64,000 bases of DNA, from positions 144,902-208,901 of the forward strand of contig NZ_SHMP01000009.1 in assembly GCF_004217335.1 (NCBI RefSeq). The letters run 5' to 3'. Below, piece by piece: positions 43,832 through 54,085 of the stretch; position 1 is the stretch's first letter; every line of letters begins with the position of its first letter. This DNA comes from Natrinema hispanicum. GTDB lineage: Archaea > Halobacteriota > Halobacteria > Halobacteriales > Natrialbaceae. A program made the position numbers and the translations under genes. Below the pieces are notes generated by a model. It was not told the origin of the DNA. It saw nothing but the letters and a program-made list of their open reading frames with translations, and made no database searches.

Positions 43832-45381
43832 GAAGTGACACGGTCGCGCCTCTTGGACGGGATCTTGGCTGGATGCTTCGGGTTCTTGGTGGACTGATTT
43901 TGATATCGGTCGTCGTCCCGCTCGTCTGGGGGGAATACTACGCCGTCCCAGGACTTGTGATCTCAGGGCTGGTACCGGTAGCGATTGGATGGGGGCTCTC
44001 AACAGCGTTCGCTGATGCCGACAGTCCAGACAAACTCCATGGAATGATGATCGCCGCTACGGGTTGGTTCGCTATCGCAGTGTTCGGTTCGCTGCCGTTT
44101 CTCACGGTTGCCTGGATTGCGACACTTACGCCGGGTGGACTCGGACTTGCAACGCCACCCCTGACGGAGAGTCTCACCGTCTTCACGAACCCACTGAACG
44201 CGATCTTCGAGAGTATGAGTGGATTCACTGGAACAGGATTAACGATGGCCGAAGACGAGAGTACGCTCCCACGGACGCTACAGTGGTGGCGGAGTCTGAT
44301 CCAGTGGGTCGGCGGTGTTGGTGTGATCGTGCTTACGACGGCAATCCTTGCTCGTCCCGGAAGCGGGTCGTTGACGCTGTACAAAAGCGAGGCGCGGTCG
44401 CAGAAGATTCATCCCAGTATCGTCTCGACGGTACAAACGATCTGGTGGATCTTCCTTCTGTTTACGTCACTCTCGATTCTGTTGCTCTGGCTGGCCGGGC
44501 TGCCACCGTGGCAGGCAATCAACCACGGTATGACCGCTATTTCAACCGGCGGATTCTCGGTTATCGACGGGTCGATCGGTGCATACGATAGCGTCGTCAT
44601 CGAGGCCGTCTTGCTCCCGATTATGATTGCGGGCGGCATTGCATTTCCGGTCCACTATCTCGTACTTCAGGGGGACTTACGAGGACTTTATACGGATCTT
44701 CAGACGCGATGGTTGGCCGCAGTTCTCGTGGTTGGGTCGGTGTTTCTCTGGCTGTTGGTTTCGCCAGCGTACGATTCGGTCATGGAAGCGTTCCGATACG
44801 GCGTCTTCCAGTTCGTTTCAGCACTGACTGCCACAGGCTTCCAGACGGCGACTGAACCGGCACCTCTCTCGCTGGCTGTCTGGCCTACAAGTGCGCTGCT
44901 CACGCTGGTGTTCGCGATGGTCGTTGGCGCAGCAGCCGGTTCCACCGCGGGCGGAATCAAGCTCATTCGGCTGATAATGCTGGTGAAAGGGATCCGATTT
45001 CGCGTCTCCTATGTTTTCTATCCCGACAGTACTGTCCACCGACTTTGGATTGACGACCGGGTCCTCGACGAAGAAGAAGGTCCCCGGGAATTCGGAGAAG
45101 CAGCGATCATTGCTCTCCTCTGGTTCGTGTTCCTTGCAACGAGCCTGTTCATTCTCCTGATGACACTCCCGAGTGAGACCTACCCCCTGGAAATGATCCT
45201 CTTCGAAATCGCAAGTGCACAAGGGAACATCGGCCTTTCGGCCGGGATCACTGGCCCCGAGTCGTTACCGACGGCCGGCAAGCTTGCATTCATCCTGAAT
45301 ATGTGGATCGGCCGACTCGAGATTATCCCGATCCTTGTCACACTTCGAGCACTCTTCTGGCGAGGTGGCATCTACGAATGA
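43828..45381 (+). CDS. trkH: TrkH-type potassium transporter
   Basis: A 517-residue membrane protein with four selectivity-filter-like repeats, including ESMSGFTGTGLTM, AISTGGFSV, SALTATGFQTA and SAQGNIGLSAG. It transports K+ for osmotic balance, important in halophiles that accumulate potassium. The gene is coupled by 4-bp overlaps to trkA upstream and to a small membrane-protein gene downstream. Confidence 0.93.
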   Translation: MRSDTVAPLGRDLGWMLRVLGGLILISVVVPLVWGEYYAVPGLVISGLVPVAIGWGLSTAFADADSPDKLHGMMIAATGWFAIAVFGSLPFLTVAWIATLTPGGLGLATPPLTESLTVFTNPLNAIFESMSGFTGTGLTMAEDESTLPRTLQWWRSLIQWVGGVGVIVLTTAILARPGSGSLTLYKSEARSQKIHPSIVSTVQTIWWIFLLFTSLSILLLWLAGLPPWQAINHGMTAISTGGFSVIDGSIGAYDSVVIEAVLLPIMIAGGIAFPVHYLVLQGDLRGLYTDLQTRWLAAVLVVGSVFLWLLVSPAYDSVMEAFRYGVFQFVSALTATGFQTATEPAPLSLAVWPTSALLTLVFAMVVGAAAGSTAGGIKLIRLIMLVKGIRFRVSYVFYPDSTVHRLWIDDRVLDEEEGPREFGEAAIIALLWFVFLATSLFILLMTLPSETYPLEMILFEIASAQGNIGLSAGITGPESLPTAGKLAFILNMWIGRLEIIPILVTLRALFWRGGIYE

Positions 45382-45617
45382 GTCGGCGTCACTATCGGAG
45401 TCGACTCCTTACCTGGGTACTAAACTCGGGCCCAGATGATCCAGTCTACAATCTCTATCTCATACTTGGGCCGCTTCTGATTCTTTTCGTCGTCCTTGTC
45501 GGAAGGAATAGCATGACGACGGTTCTTGTTGCCGGATACATCGTCGGATTCGCTGTCTACACGATTTATAACGTGTCCACAACTATGGAACATCCCGACT
45601 GGGTGCAACGTCCGTGA
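45378..45617 (+). CDS. Small two-helix membrane protein coupled to TrkH
   Basis: A 79-residue protein with a basic N-terminus (MSRRHYRSRLLTWVL) and two hydrophobic helices (LYLILGPLLILFVVLV and VLVAGYIVGFAVYTIY), joined by a short loop. The ATG overlaps the trkH stop (ATGA), so it is translated with the transporter. I do not recognise a family. An accessory or stabilising subunit of the Trk system is a fair inference. Confidence 0.75.
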   Translation: MSRRHYRSRLLTWVLNSGPDDPVYNLYLILGPLLILFVVLVGRNSMTTVLVAGYIVGFAVYTIYNVSTTMEHPDWVQRP

Positions 45618-45814
45618 CTACCAGCTATGAGTGTGTCATACAATAGTTCTCAACAGTCGTTATTAATGGCATCAATCTTGAACAAAACCAATAACTGGCG
45701 AAACTACAGGCTCATACGCGAATTGAGAGCTGTATAATCGTCAGATAGAGGGTATGAGATATTCTATGACACGCTGGCTATCGTAAACGATAGTGCAGCT
45801 ACAACACTGGCCGA

Positions 45815-46891
45815 CTACAGTTCGACGAGGATCTTCACTGCTTCTTGCTCCGGACTAAGAAGCGCCTCGAACCCATCTTCAACAACATTCTCTAGTTTAA
45901 TCCGACTGCTGATCAATGCTTCCGGATCAAGGTTCTCCGATTCGAACATACCGATGACCGCACCGAATTCCTCGTCTGACTGTGGACCACCTTCATAGGC
46001 GAGCGTCCCACTGAGTGTCCGCTCACCCATAACGAATTCATTCGGATTTAGTTCTACGGTCTCTTCGAAGATGCTGACGATCGTAATGTTCCCACTAGGA
46101 GCGGTCGACGCGATTGCGTCCTGAACTGTCTGCTCAATCCCTGCGGCTTCGAACGCCACATCAACGCCACCATCGGTTTGCTCAGTAATGTATTCAGCTG
46201 CGTCAGTCTCAATCGGGTTAATTGTCTTATCTGCTCCAACTTCAGATGCGAGGTGACGCCGTGAATCCTGCGGTTCAACACCGTAGATCGTACCCGCGCC
46301 AGCTGCCTGCAGCACCTGAATCACTGTCAGGCCAATTGGACCTGTTCCATAGACAGCAACTGAATCACCAGCAGAGAAATCACTGGTCTGGACTGCATGA
46401 AATCCAACACTGAACGGCTCGACAAGAGCGCCGTATTCTGTAGGGATTGAGTCTGGAAGCGTGATTGCTTTCTCTTCAGGAACGACAACTTCCTCAGAGA
46501 GCCCACCGCCACCACCAGAAAGACCAATGAATCCACCCGACTCGCAGAGGTGATAATTCCCTGCTTCACAGTGCTGGCACTCATCACAGTAAATGATCGG
46601 GTTCACTGCTACGTGATCGCCAACAGAAATATTGCTCACTCCTTCGCCCACTTCTGTCACTTCGCCCGCAAACTCGTGACCCATCGGAATCGGAAGCTCT
46701 TCACCCGTTACCGGGTTTGGCTCTCCTTCATCAGGGATGAAAATCGGACCTGCCGTATACTCGTGAAGATCCGAACCGCAGATCCCACATGCTTCCACGG
46801 CAACACGGACTTCATTTGCAGCAGGTCCTTCTGGCTCTTCAATATCTTCGACACGAACATCTTCCTGTCCATAATAAACTGCTGCTCTCAT
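45815..46891 (-). CDS. Zinc-dependent alcohol dehydrogenase, 2,3-butanediol-dehydrogenase-like
   Basis: A 358-residue MDR dehydrogenase. Catalytic zinc: C in ACGICGSDLHEY and the GHEFAGEV motif. Structural zinc: CDECQHCEAGNYHLC. The insert YTAGPIFIPDEGEPNPVTGE is characteristic of butanediol dehydrogenases. The Rossmann motif is VYGTGPIGLTVIQVL. It interconverts a secondary alcohol or diol with a ketone using NAD(H). Codon use is noticeably less GC-rich than in neighbouring genes. It stands alone. Confidence 0.9.
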   Translation of the reverse strand: MRAAVYYGQEDVRVEDIEEPEGPAANEVRVAVEACGICGSDLHEYTAGPIFIPDEGEPNPVTGEELPIPMGHEFAGEVTEVGEGVSNISVGDHVAVNPIIYCDECQHCEAGNYHLCESGGFIGLSGGGGGLSEEVVVPEEKAITLPDSIPTEYGALVEPFSVGFHAVQTSDFSAGDSVAVYGTGPIGLTVIQVLQAAGAGTIYGVEPQDSRRHLASEVGADKTINPIETDAAEYITEQTDGGVDVAFEAAGIEQTVQDAIASTAPSGNITIVSIFEETVELNPNEFVMGERTLSGTLAYEGGPQSDEEFGAVIGMFESENLDPEALISSRIKLENVVEDGFEALLSPEQEAVKILVEL

Positions 46892-47454
46892 TACGGAGTT
46901 ACCTTACTGCCCTCTGTGGATAATAGTTTGGTTGAATCAGGCTCTGTTGAAATCCTCAGTAGTCACACATATTGCAATGGGTACGGTCAATACACGAGAC
47001 CAAGCGATCGGATAACGAGTCAAAATGGAGTAGTATGCCGCTCGCCGATGGTTTATTATTTATTATATTAGATGTATAATAATTGGGAAAAGGTGAGAAT
47101 ATGTGTGGATTTTTGAGCGGTTAAATAGGAATGGTACTCCCGAACAGCGGACTGAATAAGAACTCAGCCGATTAGTCGGACAGAATCATCGCAGCGGTGA
47201 TCAACTCCACACACTCGACAGCGAACATGACGCCGCAGACGTGGGACAGCAGTGTGTGGGCCACCACGTAGACGAAGGACGTGAGCGAAGCAGTCGTGCT
47301 GGCCAGCCAGAACTGCTGGACCCGTCGAACATGGAGCATCTCGAGCAACCGCTGTTCCTGTTCGAGTCTGGCGTCTTTTGTAAGAGCCCTGAATGGCTGG
47401 AGGTCGTCTCGAGTTCGATTGAATTCGATTCGACTCGAGAAGCAGTGATCGAAT
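46892..47454. other. Spacer with a possible membrane-protein remnant (47172-47380, minus strand)
   Basis: The minus strand of 47172-47380 reads coherently as a C-terminal end with two hydrophobic helices (FWLASTTASLTSFVYVVAHT and VCGVMFAVECVELITAAMIL), but nothing upstream continues it. It is probably the tail of a lost membrane protein. Next to it is the partial copy of the ArdC leader repeat. Confidence 0.35.
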
Positions 47455-48013
47455 ATGGCTACGAGCAGTAGCTTCCGGGAACCGTTCGACGATTCGGACA
47501 CCCGGCACGATGAGATGCACAGGACGATCGAGGCGTGGGTCTAGGACCTCGTCAATGAGGTTGGTGACGCTTTTTCGAGCGAGCAGTTCACAGAGTGGTT
47601 AGTCATCCAGAGTCGCTTCCAGGACTACTCGCACCGAAACACGCTGTTGATCAAACTTCAGTGTCCAGAGGCAACGCGCGTTGCCGGCTACCGAACGTGG
47701 CAAAGCGAGTTTAACCGACACGTCAAGGAAGAGGAGACGGCAAGCTGGATCTGGGCACCCATCATCGCGAAGCAGTATCCCGACTGTGGGTACTCTCCAT
47801 CGTACCCAGAGCGCAGTGACTGTGAGTATGATGACACCCCGGACAGTTGGGGGAAAAGGGCCTCATGTGCTTTCGGCACGCGGCCGTCTTCGATATTTCG
47901 CAGACTGACGGCGAACCACTGCCCGACCTCGAGATCAAAGCGAGAGGTGATGCTGACGAGTTAGTCCCCGCACTGCTTGAGACAACAGACACACTCGAGG
48001 TAGACATAGAGGT
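47455..48013 (+). pseudogene. Degenerate ArdC/ImmA gene, 5' half
   Basis: The segment is clearly homologous to the first 187 or so residues of the gene at 38277, including the leader. It has a nonsense TAG at 47542-47544 (CAG in the intact copy), a lost codon and a frameshift near 47855. Similarity stops at about 48013, just before the stop codon of the convergent alcohol dehydrogenase. The matching 3' end lies at 56868-56979, so the copy was split by about 8.9 kb, with loss of the middle including HEYAH. Confidence 0.85.
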
Positions 48014-48025
48014 GGGGTCAGAGCT

Positions 48026-49066
48026 CTACTGGTCGACTTTCACCAAGACCTTGATTGCGTCTCGCTCGTCCATCGCCTCATATCCCTCGGGAACACTGTC
48101 GAGATCGACGATCTTCGTGAAGATCGGCGACGGATCAAGGGTACCCTGCAGTACGTCTTCCATGAGTTCCTCGGCATATGCCCGGACTGGTGCAGGGCCA
48201 CCGGTGAACGACGCGTTGCTGAGGAACAGCGGCTGAAGGAACGACGGGTCCTCAACGTGCGGGACGCCGACGTATCCGATATTGCCACCGGGGCGAACCA
48301 CACCGGCAGCCGTCTCCAGCGAGGATTCCGCGCCGACGCATTCGAGGACGTGATTCGCGCCACCGTACGTGAGTTCCTGGACTTCCTCGATGGCTTCTTC
48401 GCCGCGGCTGGCGACAGTTTCTGTCGCGCCGAGTTCCTCGGCAAGCTCAAGACGGTCCTCGTGGTGACCGACCGCGATAATGCGCTCTGCACCAAGCCGC
48501 TTGGAGGCGAGGACAGCACAGAGCCCGACAGCACCGTCGCCGATAACGACAGCCGTGTCACCGGCCTGGACGTCCGCACAGACGGCGGCGTGGTGGCCCG
48601 TACACATCACGTCTGTCAGCGGGAGGAGTGCTTCGAGTGTGTCCTCGTCGTCGGCGTACCTGTCAGGGACACGGACAAGCGTACCGTCAGCCTGCGGCGC
48701 GCGGAGTTTCTCACCCTGCGCGCCGCGACCTTCACCGCCCCAGAAGCTGCCGTTCGGGCACGACGTGTGGAGTCCCTTGCGACAGAACTCGCACTCGCCA
48801 CAGCTGGTAGAGAACGGAGCAAACACGCGGTCGCCAGGTTCGACCGACCGGACGTCGTCACCGACTTCCTCGACGATACCCATCGGTTCGTGACCAACAG
48901 GTTCACCTTCTTCCTTCTCCTCCTCACCGCGGTAGAACCAGAGGTCGGAGCCGCAGACGGCGGTGTGTGTAACGCGGATGATAGCATCTGTCGGTTCCTC
49001 GACCGACGGATCGGGTCTGTCTTCGATACGGATGTCGCCGGGACCGCGATAGACTGCTGCCTTCAT
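48026..49066 (-). CDS. Zinc-dependent alcohol dehydrogenase (MDR family)
   Basis: A 346-residue MDR dehydrogenase. Catalytic zinc residues lie in TAVCGSDLWFY and GHEPMGIVEEVG; the structural zinc loop is CGECEFCRKGLHTSC. The Rossmann motif reads VIGDGAVGLCAVLASKRLG. The start MKAAVYRGPGDIRIED at 49066 is the family start. It belongs to the formaldehyde/threonine dehydrogenase-like branch; the substrate is unknown. Its 3' end abuts the broken ArdC copy, marking the left junction of an inserted segment. Confidence 0.9.
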   Translation of the reverse strand: MKAAVYRGPGDIRIEDRPDPSVEEPTDAIIRVTHTAVCGSDLWFYRGEEEKEEGEPVGHEPMGIVEEVGDDVRSVEPGDRVFAPFSTSCGECEFCRKGLHTSCPNGSFWGGEGRGAQGEKLRAPQADGTLVRVPDRYADDEDTLEALLPLTDVMCTGHHAAVCADVQAGDTAVVIGDGAVGLCAVLASKRLGAERIIAVGHHEDRLELAEELGATETVASRGEEAIEEVQELTYGGANHVLECVGAESSLETAAGVVRPGGNIGYVGVPHVEDPSFLQPLFLSNASFTGGPAPVRAYAEELMEDVLQGTLDPSPIFTKIVDLDSVPEGYEAMDERDAIKVLVKVDQ

Positions 49067-49200
49067 AATCGTATACAGTCTACTATGCAGCCCAAGACTG
49101 GATATCGCTGATGCTATCCAGATAGGACGTTTAAATAGCACCAGAAATTTCCTCTCTTCCAGACAAAAAACCGTTCAGAATTCACTCAGCAATTTCGTGA

Positions 49201-49878
49201 CTATCTGGAGATTGTGTCTACTGAAACCGGTGAGTCAAGCGAGGAAGTAATAAGTTGCCGTTCCCCACGGCGGAGGAGATTCGATAGCGACGGTTGTGAG
49301 ATACCGAGTTCCTCGGCAAGCTCTTCGGCTGTGACCTGGCGCGGGCTCTCATAGTAGCCACGGGAGATAGCGAGTGTGAGAGCCTCTCGTTGCCGGTCAG
49401 TCAATCCATGTTGGGGCGAATCGTCAGCAGTCGATGGTTCGGAAGTAATGGAGATGAGATCAAGAGAGATACTGTGACTCTCGCAGCTCTTTTGGAATTC
49501 GTTGAAGGCCTCATACGTCTTGAACACCTTCGTTTCGTGCCATCCTTCAGTAGTGATGGTAGTCGGTTCTAACTGAGCTCCTTCGAAATCGGGGGCAAGC
49601 GCCTGTGATACTGACTCCTCCAGTTCAACGACGAGCTTGTAGATCGTCTTCTCACTTGTTTCTCCCACTGAATCAGCCTCCACAACTTCTTCGAGAGCCA
49701 GCAGGTCGTTTTTGGAGATGTCATCGTCGTGATTAAATTGAACGGTGAACTCCTGCACATCCGGTTGGAGACAGAGCGCGTGAATACACTCTATTTCGTC
49801 GGGTTGCAGTGTCTTCGGAATACTGACAAGCGGAAGAAAAGGCGACTGGAGGACGAACTCGGTAGTAATAGCCATCAT
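49201..49878 (-). CDS. HTH_10 (bacterio-opsin-activator-like) transcriptional regulator
   Basis: A 225-residue regulator with a C-terminal HTH_10 domain: LTDRQREALTLAISRGYYES, PRQVTAEELAEELGISQPSL, SNLLRRGERQLI. The N-terminal region is acidic and beta-rich (about 150 residues). Either of two adjacent ATG codons (49878, 49875) can start it. It lies just upstream of the alcohol dehydrogenase on the same strand and may control it. Confidence 0.88.
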   Translation of the reverse strand: MMAITTEFVLQSPFLPLVSIPKTLQPDEIECIHALCLQPDVQEFTVQFNHDDDISKNDLLALEEVVEADSVGETSEKTIYKLVVELEESVSQALAPDFEGAQLEPTTITTEGWHETKVFKTYEAFNEFQKSCESHSISLDLISITSEPSTADDSPQHGLTDRQREALTLAISRGYYESPRQVTAEELAEELGISQPSLSNLLRRGERQLITSSLDSPVSVDTISR

Positions 49879-49979
49879 ATAGAAATGCGCTATCTGGGCA
49901 GTTAATCTTCTGGATCCACTCAGATAGGTACAGACTGTACGAGATACTCTTAAATCCTCTACAGGATAGAGATAACGGC

Positions 49980-50205
49980 TGGTTGGTGGTTCGAGAGACC
50001 GAAGATTTCTCATCATCACGAAAGGCGCTTGCGCCTTTCGAACAACACAGCCAGCGGTTCGCTTGCTCAACTGTAGCGAGAGCAATTTCGCCCCGCGAGA
50101 ACAGGTCACGAACCGCGAACCGTGATCTTCTACCTGCGGTCGGGAATCTCCACCCTCAGCGAGGCCCGAATAGGTGCGAACAGGGCGGAGAGGATATTAA
50201 TTATC
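49980..50205 (+). mobile_element. IS200/IS605-like right-end remnant with long hairpins
   Basis: It contains the perfect hairpin CGAAAGGCGC/GCGCCTTTCG (50019-50040, no unpaired bases except the central TT) and, near 50148-50200, a GAATCTCCACCCT...AGGGCGGAGAGGAT inverted pair resembling TnpB-element right ends. No tnpB gene is present. Similar scars lie at 34455-34620 and 34860-35125. Confidence 0.45.
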
Positions 50206-50220
50206 GAAGGATGTTCCGTC

Positions 50221-50901
50221 TCAAAGCTCCGACAAAAGCGTGTCAGCTGCAGCACTGGAAGACAGGGGACCGCGGGCAGTAATCAAGTCGCCGTCAACGA
50301 TAACGTTCTCCTCGGCATCAGGATCAGCATCCCAATTGGCACCAGCAGCCCGCACCTCATCTTCAACCCAGTAGGGGAGCTTACGCCCATCTGGCAAGCG
50401 GTCATTCTCGTCAACGAGGTCTTCCTCCCACGCGTTAGGGAATCCGGTCACATCTCGGTCTGCGACTAGATAGTCACCATCACTGGTACGCGTGAACGCC
50501 ATTAGTCCAGCAGCGTGACAAACGACTAATGCCTTGCCGTCGTCACCCTCGACTGCATCGCGCAGGAGCGCGCGAGCGTGACTGTCGGTGTTGATATCCC
50601 ACATTGTCCCGTGTCCACCCGGGAACACCACTACATCGTAGTTCGTTGAGTCGACGCTGGCGATTGGCTCGGGATTCTGAATTCCTTCGTAACTCTCGTG
50701 GAGGTCTTGAGCGAGTTCTGCTGCCTCCTCGGTGACGAAAGCATTGTCGGGATTCAGTGAGGTCTCATCGATGACCGGTTTCGATCCCGATGGAGTCGCG
50801 ATGTCAATATCAAAGTCCTTGTTTCTGAGTTCGTCAAGTGGATTCGCGCATTCTTCGCCCCAATAGCCTTCTTCACTGATAACAAACAGAGCAGATGGCA
50901 T
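50221..50901 (-). CDS. DJ-1/PfpI-family protein (Hsp31/glutamine-amidotransferase-like)
   Basis: A 226-residue class I glutamine-amidotransferase-like protein. The nucleophile elbow is VVCHAAG with C128 and H129. GEECANPLDEL near residue 16 supplies the conserved acidic residue, and FPGGHGTMWD is the glycine-rich loop. The length and the EECANP motif suit the Hsp31-like branch, linked to glyoxalase III or chaperone activity. Function is inferred from family. Confidence 0.88.
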   Translation of the reverse strand: MPSALFVISEEGYWGEECANPLDELRNKDFDIDIATPSGSKPVIDETSLNPDNAFVTEEAAELAQDLHESYEGIQNPEPIASVDSTNYDVVVFPGGHGTMWDINTDSHARALLRDAVEGDDGKALVVCHAAGLMAFTRTSDGDYLVADRDVTGFPNAWEEDLVDENDRLPDGRKLPYWVEDEVRAAGANWDADPDAEENVIVDGDLITARGPLSSSAAADTLLSEL

Positions 50902-51355
50902 CGATGTCGTGTAGAGGTCTGGAACGGAAAAGCCACCGGGTACTATTGTGTATTGCCGCTACATTACTCTCGTAGCCAACACAGTTCCTGAAATCCACTC
51001 ACAAGCACCCTTACCCGAGTTATACGATTAATTATCACGGAGCTACTGACACACACTCAGTTTCGAGAAAATACAACACATAGCAATATTATCCGGCTAT
51101 CCTGGTTATCGCCAGTCGTAAGTTAGTGGCTGGGACTCGAGTGCCTTGAGACGCTGCTCTATCGCCGTGAGTACCGTCGAATACACCTCAAGTGCCGCCA
51201 GAAGTTGATTCGACAACTACTACCGGTTCGTAGTAACTTCTAGCTTTCAACTGATGAGTGTCGACTGCGTGACTATATTCACATACTTTACCTGGGTGAA
51301 TCTGCCGTTCCGGTAGGTGTTGCTGGGATCGAAATTGACTCTATCTGTGTACCGA
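50902..51355. other. Divergent spacer; no gene seen
   Basis: About 450 bp between divergent DJ-1/PfpI and MDR reductase genes. A minus-strand stretch at 51107-51190 could encode a helical tail (LLAALEVYSTVLTAIEQRLK) but lacks a start and continuation. It is likely a gene remnant. Confidence 0.3.
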
Positions 51356-52375
51356 ATGGCAGGTGTGCGAAATTCAAACCGCGAGTGGATATTCGCTGAA
51401 CGTCCCGAGGGCGAACCGGACATGGACAGTTTCGAACTCCGCGAGCGCGACATTCCGGACCCGAAATTCGGGCAACTTCTTGTCCGCGTTCGCTACCTCT
51501 CAGTTGATCCGTATATGCGAGGACGGATGCGGGACACCGAATCGTACGCGGAGCCGTGGGAGGTTGGCGACATAATGCACGGCGCCGTTGTTGGTGAGGT
51601 CGTCGAAAGTAAGAGCGACGCCTACGACGCTGGCGATCTTGTGACAGGAAACGGAACCTGGGCGGACTACAGTCTCCTTGATGCCGATAGCGTCATGCCC
51701 GTTGACCCCAATGTGGCTGACCTACCTGCGTACCTCGGCGTGCTCGGAATGCCGGGCCGAACAGCGTACTTTGGACTGCTTGAAGTTGGTGACCCTAATC
51801 CAGGAGATACAGTTGTCGTCTCTGGAGCGGCCGGCGCAGTCGGCTCCGTTGTCGGGCAGATTGCGAAGATGAGTGGCTGTCGCGTTGTTGGGTTTGCTGG
51901 CTCCGAGGCGAAAGTCGAGTGGCTTACCGAGGAACTCGGCTTCGATACTGCGATCAACTACAAAGAAGTTGATGATTACGAGGCAGCACTGGATGATGCT
52001 GCACCAGGTGGCATTGATGTCTACTTCGACAACGTCGGAGGTCCGATCACGGATGCGGTGTTTACAAAACTGAACCTTGACGCCCGCATCGCCGTCTGCG
52101 GGCAAATTGCCCACTATAACGACGAGGAAGTGGCGACGGGGCCACGGAAGCTTACACAGCTCATCGCAACGCGAGCAAAAGTGCAGGGACTACTCGTCGC
52201 TGACTATGCCACTCGATTCGAGGAAGCTAGCGAACAACTTGGCGAGTGGGTTGCGACCGGCGACATCGATCATCGCGAGACCGTCGTCTCCGGACTCGAA
52301 AACGCACCCGACGCATTCCTCGGATTGTTCTCCGGAGACAATATCGGAAAACAGGTTGTCAAGATATCCGATTGA
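51356..52375 (+). CDS. NADP-dependent MDR oxidoreductase (leukotriene B4 dehydrogenase-like)
   Basis: A 339-residue zinc-free MDR reductase. Family signs are YLSVDPYMRGRMRD near residue 55, the glycine-rich VVSGAAGAVGSVVGQIAK and FDNVGGPITDAVFTKLNLDA. Related enzymes reduce the C=C bond of unsaturated ketones with NADPH. The start MAGVRNSNREWIF at 51356 is the family start. No coupled partner is evident. Confidence 0.9.
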   Translation: MAGVRNSNREWIFAERPEGEPDMDSFELRERDIPDPKFGQLLVRVRYLSVDPYMRGRMRDTESYAEPWEVGDIMHGAVVGEVVESKSDAYDAGDLVTGNGTWADYSLLDADSVMPVDPNVADLPAYLGVLGMPGRTAYFGLLEVGDPNPGDTVVVSGAAGAVGSVVGQIAKMSGCRVVGFAGSEAKVEWLTEELGFDTAINYKEVDDYEAALDDAAPGGIDVYFDNVGGPITDAVFTKLNLDARIAVCGQIAHYNDEEVATGPRKLTQLIATRAKVQGLLVADYATRFEEASEQLGEWVATGDIDHRETVVSGLENAPDAFLGLFSGDNIGKQVVKISD

Positions 52376-52620
52376 TATCTTCGACCCTCTAAAGCGCGGA
52401 GATGGTGTCAACCTCGCCTACTTTCGCTCGGTGGTTGCACCTTGGCTCGAGACATCTCAACAGATCGTAAACGGCAGGGTACTTTCCTTGTAGAAAGATA
52501 GTTCGCTCAACCGATAGAGTTGAAGCGAAAGACCTCGGTTGCCCATGACCGTCTTCGGGTCCGAGTTGCCGAGACGCGCGCAATGGTTGATGTCTGTCCG
52601 TCTCCAGTGATCAGTATCCC

Positions 52621-53951
52621 ATGCGCCACGTCGAGATTTCGCTCCGACCGGAGACGCGCGAACCAGTCTTAGAGGTACTTGACTCGGAACGGATTGACTT
52701 ACACAGTCGTTCCGACCGACGACAGCAGCGAGTACGAATCCCTCGTATCATTCACCCTCCCGAAAAGTGCCGTCGAAGTCATCTTAGACGAGTTAGAGAG
52801 GGTCGGACTCGGCGAGGACGATCACACGGTGATCGTTACGGCAGACATGGTCATCTCCCAAAAGTTCGGAGCTCTCAAAGATCGGTTCACGGGAGAGGTG
52901 CTGGACGATCAGCGCCTCGCTCGCTACGAACTGTACGCCGAATCGGAAGGACTCATATTGGCGATTCCGATATACGTGACGCTGACGCTGGTCAGTGCGA
53001 TCGTTGCGACGGCCGGGCTGTTACTCGATTCGGCTGCCGTCGTGGTCGGGTCGATGGTGATCGCACCCTTGATCGGACCGACGCTCGCAGCCAGCGCCGG
53101 GACCGTTCTCAACGAACGCGACTTGCTCTGGACCGGGGTTATGTATCAAGTGCTGGGCGTCAGCGTAGCGATTGCCGGTTCCGCGGCGTTCGCCTGGCTC
53201 TCGAAGTCGCTGTTTCTCGTACCGCCTGGGATTGAGGTCCTCGAAATCAACGAAGTCAGCGAACGGGTTCTTACCTCACCTCCTCTCGCTGGTCGTCGCC
53301 TTCGGCGCGGGAATTGCCGGCGTGTTGTGCCTTTCGACGGGTACCTCTGTCACACTGGTTGGCGTGATGATTACTGCTGCACTGATCCCGCCCGCCGCAG
53401 CGGCCGGCATCGCTATCGCATGGTGGATACCGAACGCCGCAGTCGGCTCGCTCGTCCTCGTCTTCGTCAATCTGCTGGGCGTCAATATCACGGGCCTCCT
53501 CACCCTCTGGGCGATGGGATACCGCCCCCAAATTCAGAGTGAGGAAGGGATCGCACGGCAGTTAGTCCGTCGTCGCCTCATCGTGTTGACGTTCGTCATC
53601 CTAGTACTGTCGATATTCCTGATCGGTGTCACGTGGGCGTCGTACGAACGCGCATCGCTTGAGAACGACGTCACGACGGAAGCGGAGGCCGTCCTCGACT
53701 CGTCAGCGTATCAGGACATCTACCTCGTCGAAGTCGAACTGTTTCTTGAGGAAGAAATCCCGTTCGAGCCAGTAGTACGAATCGAAGAAGGGTCCCTATT
53801 CGAGGGACCCGAACGTATTGTAATCACGGTCGAGCAGCCGAGCGATGACGACCATCCGGAACTTGTCTCGGAACTGGACGAACGAATTACCGACGAAACG
53901 GGAGACGACGTACGGGTCGACGTTCGGTTCATTGAGTACGATACTGCGTAG
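52621..53951 (+). pseudogene. DUF389 (TIGR00341-type) membrane protein with two frameshifts
   Basis: Three frames together give a full DUF389 protein. Frame 1 from ATG 52621 reads MRHVEISLRPETREPVLEVL. One base shift near 52700 moves to the frame with YTVVPTDDSSEYESLVSF and the membrane block GLLLDSAAVVVGSMVIAPLI. Another shift near 53280 moves to the frame with LLSLVVAFGAGIAGVLCL and GVMITAALIPPAAAAGIAIA, ending in an extra soluble C-terminal domain. Each shift is explained by a single base. It may be decayed or mis-sequenced. The molecular function of DUF389 is unknown. Confidence 0.8.
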
Positions 53952-54085
53952 GGATTTCGGCGCTCTATGACTGATAGTGACATCCACTCCTGTCTACAAG
54001 GGTCTCTTACCCACAAAGAGCGTGACTCCATGAAGATCCGCTTAATTCCAATATGAAGCCAGCTGACTGTGCGACAGCCGTGAAA

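Noticed and set aside
48257..49111. A 284-codon plus-strand frame
   Set aside because: It is antisense to the zinc-dependent alcohol dehydrogenase and has no independent features.
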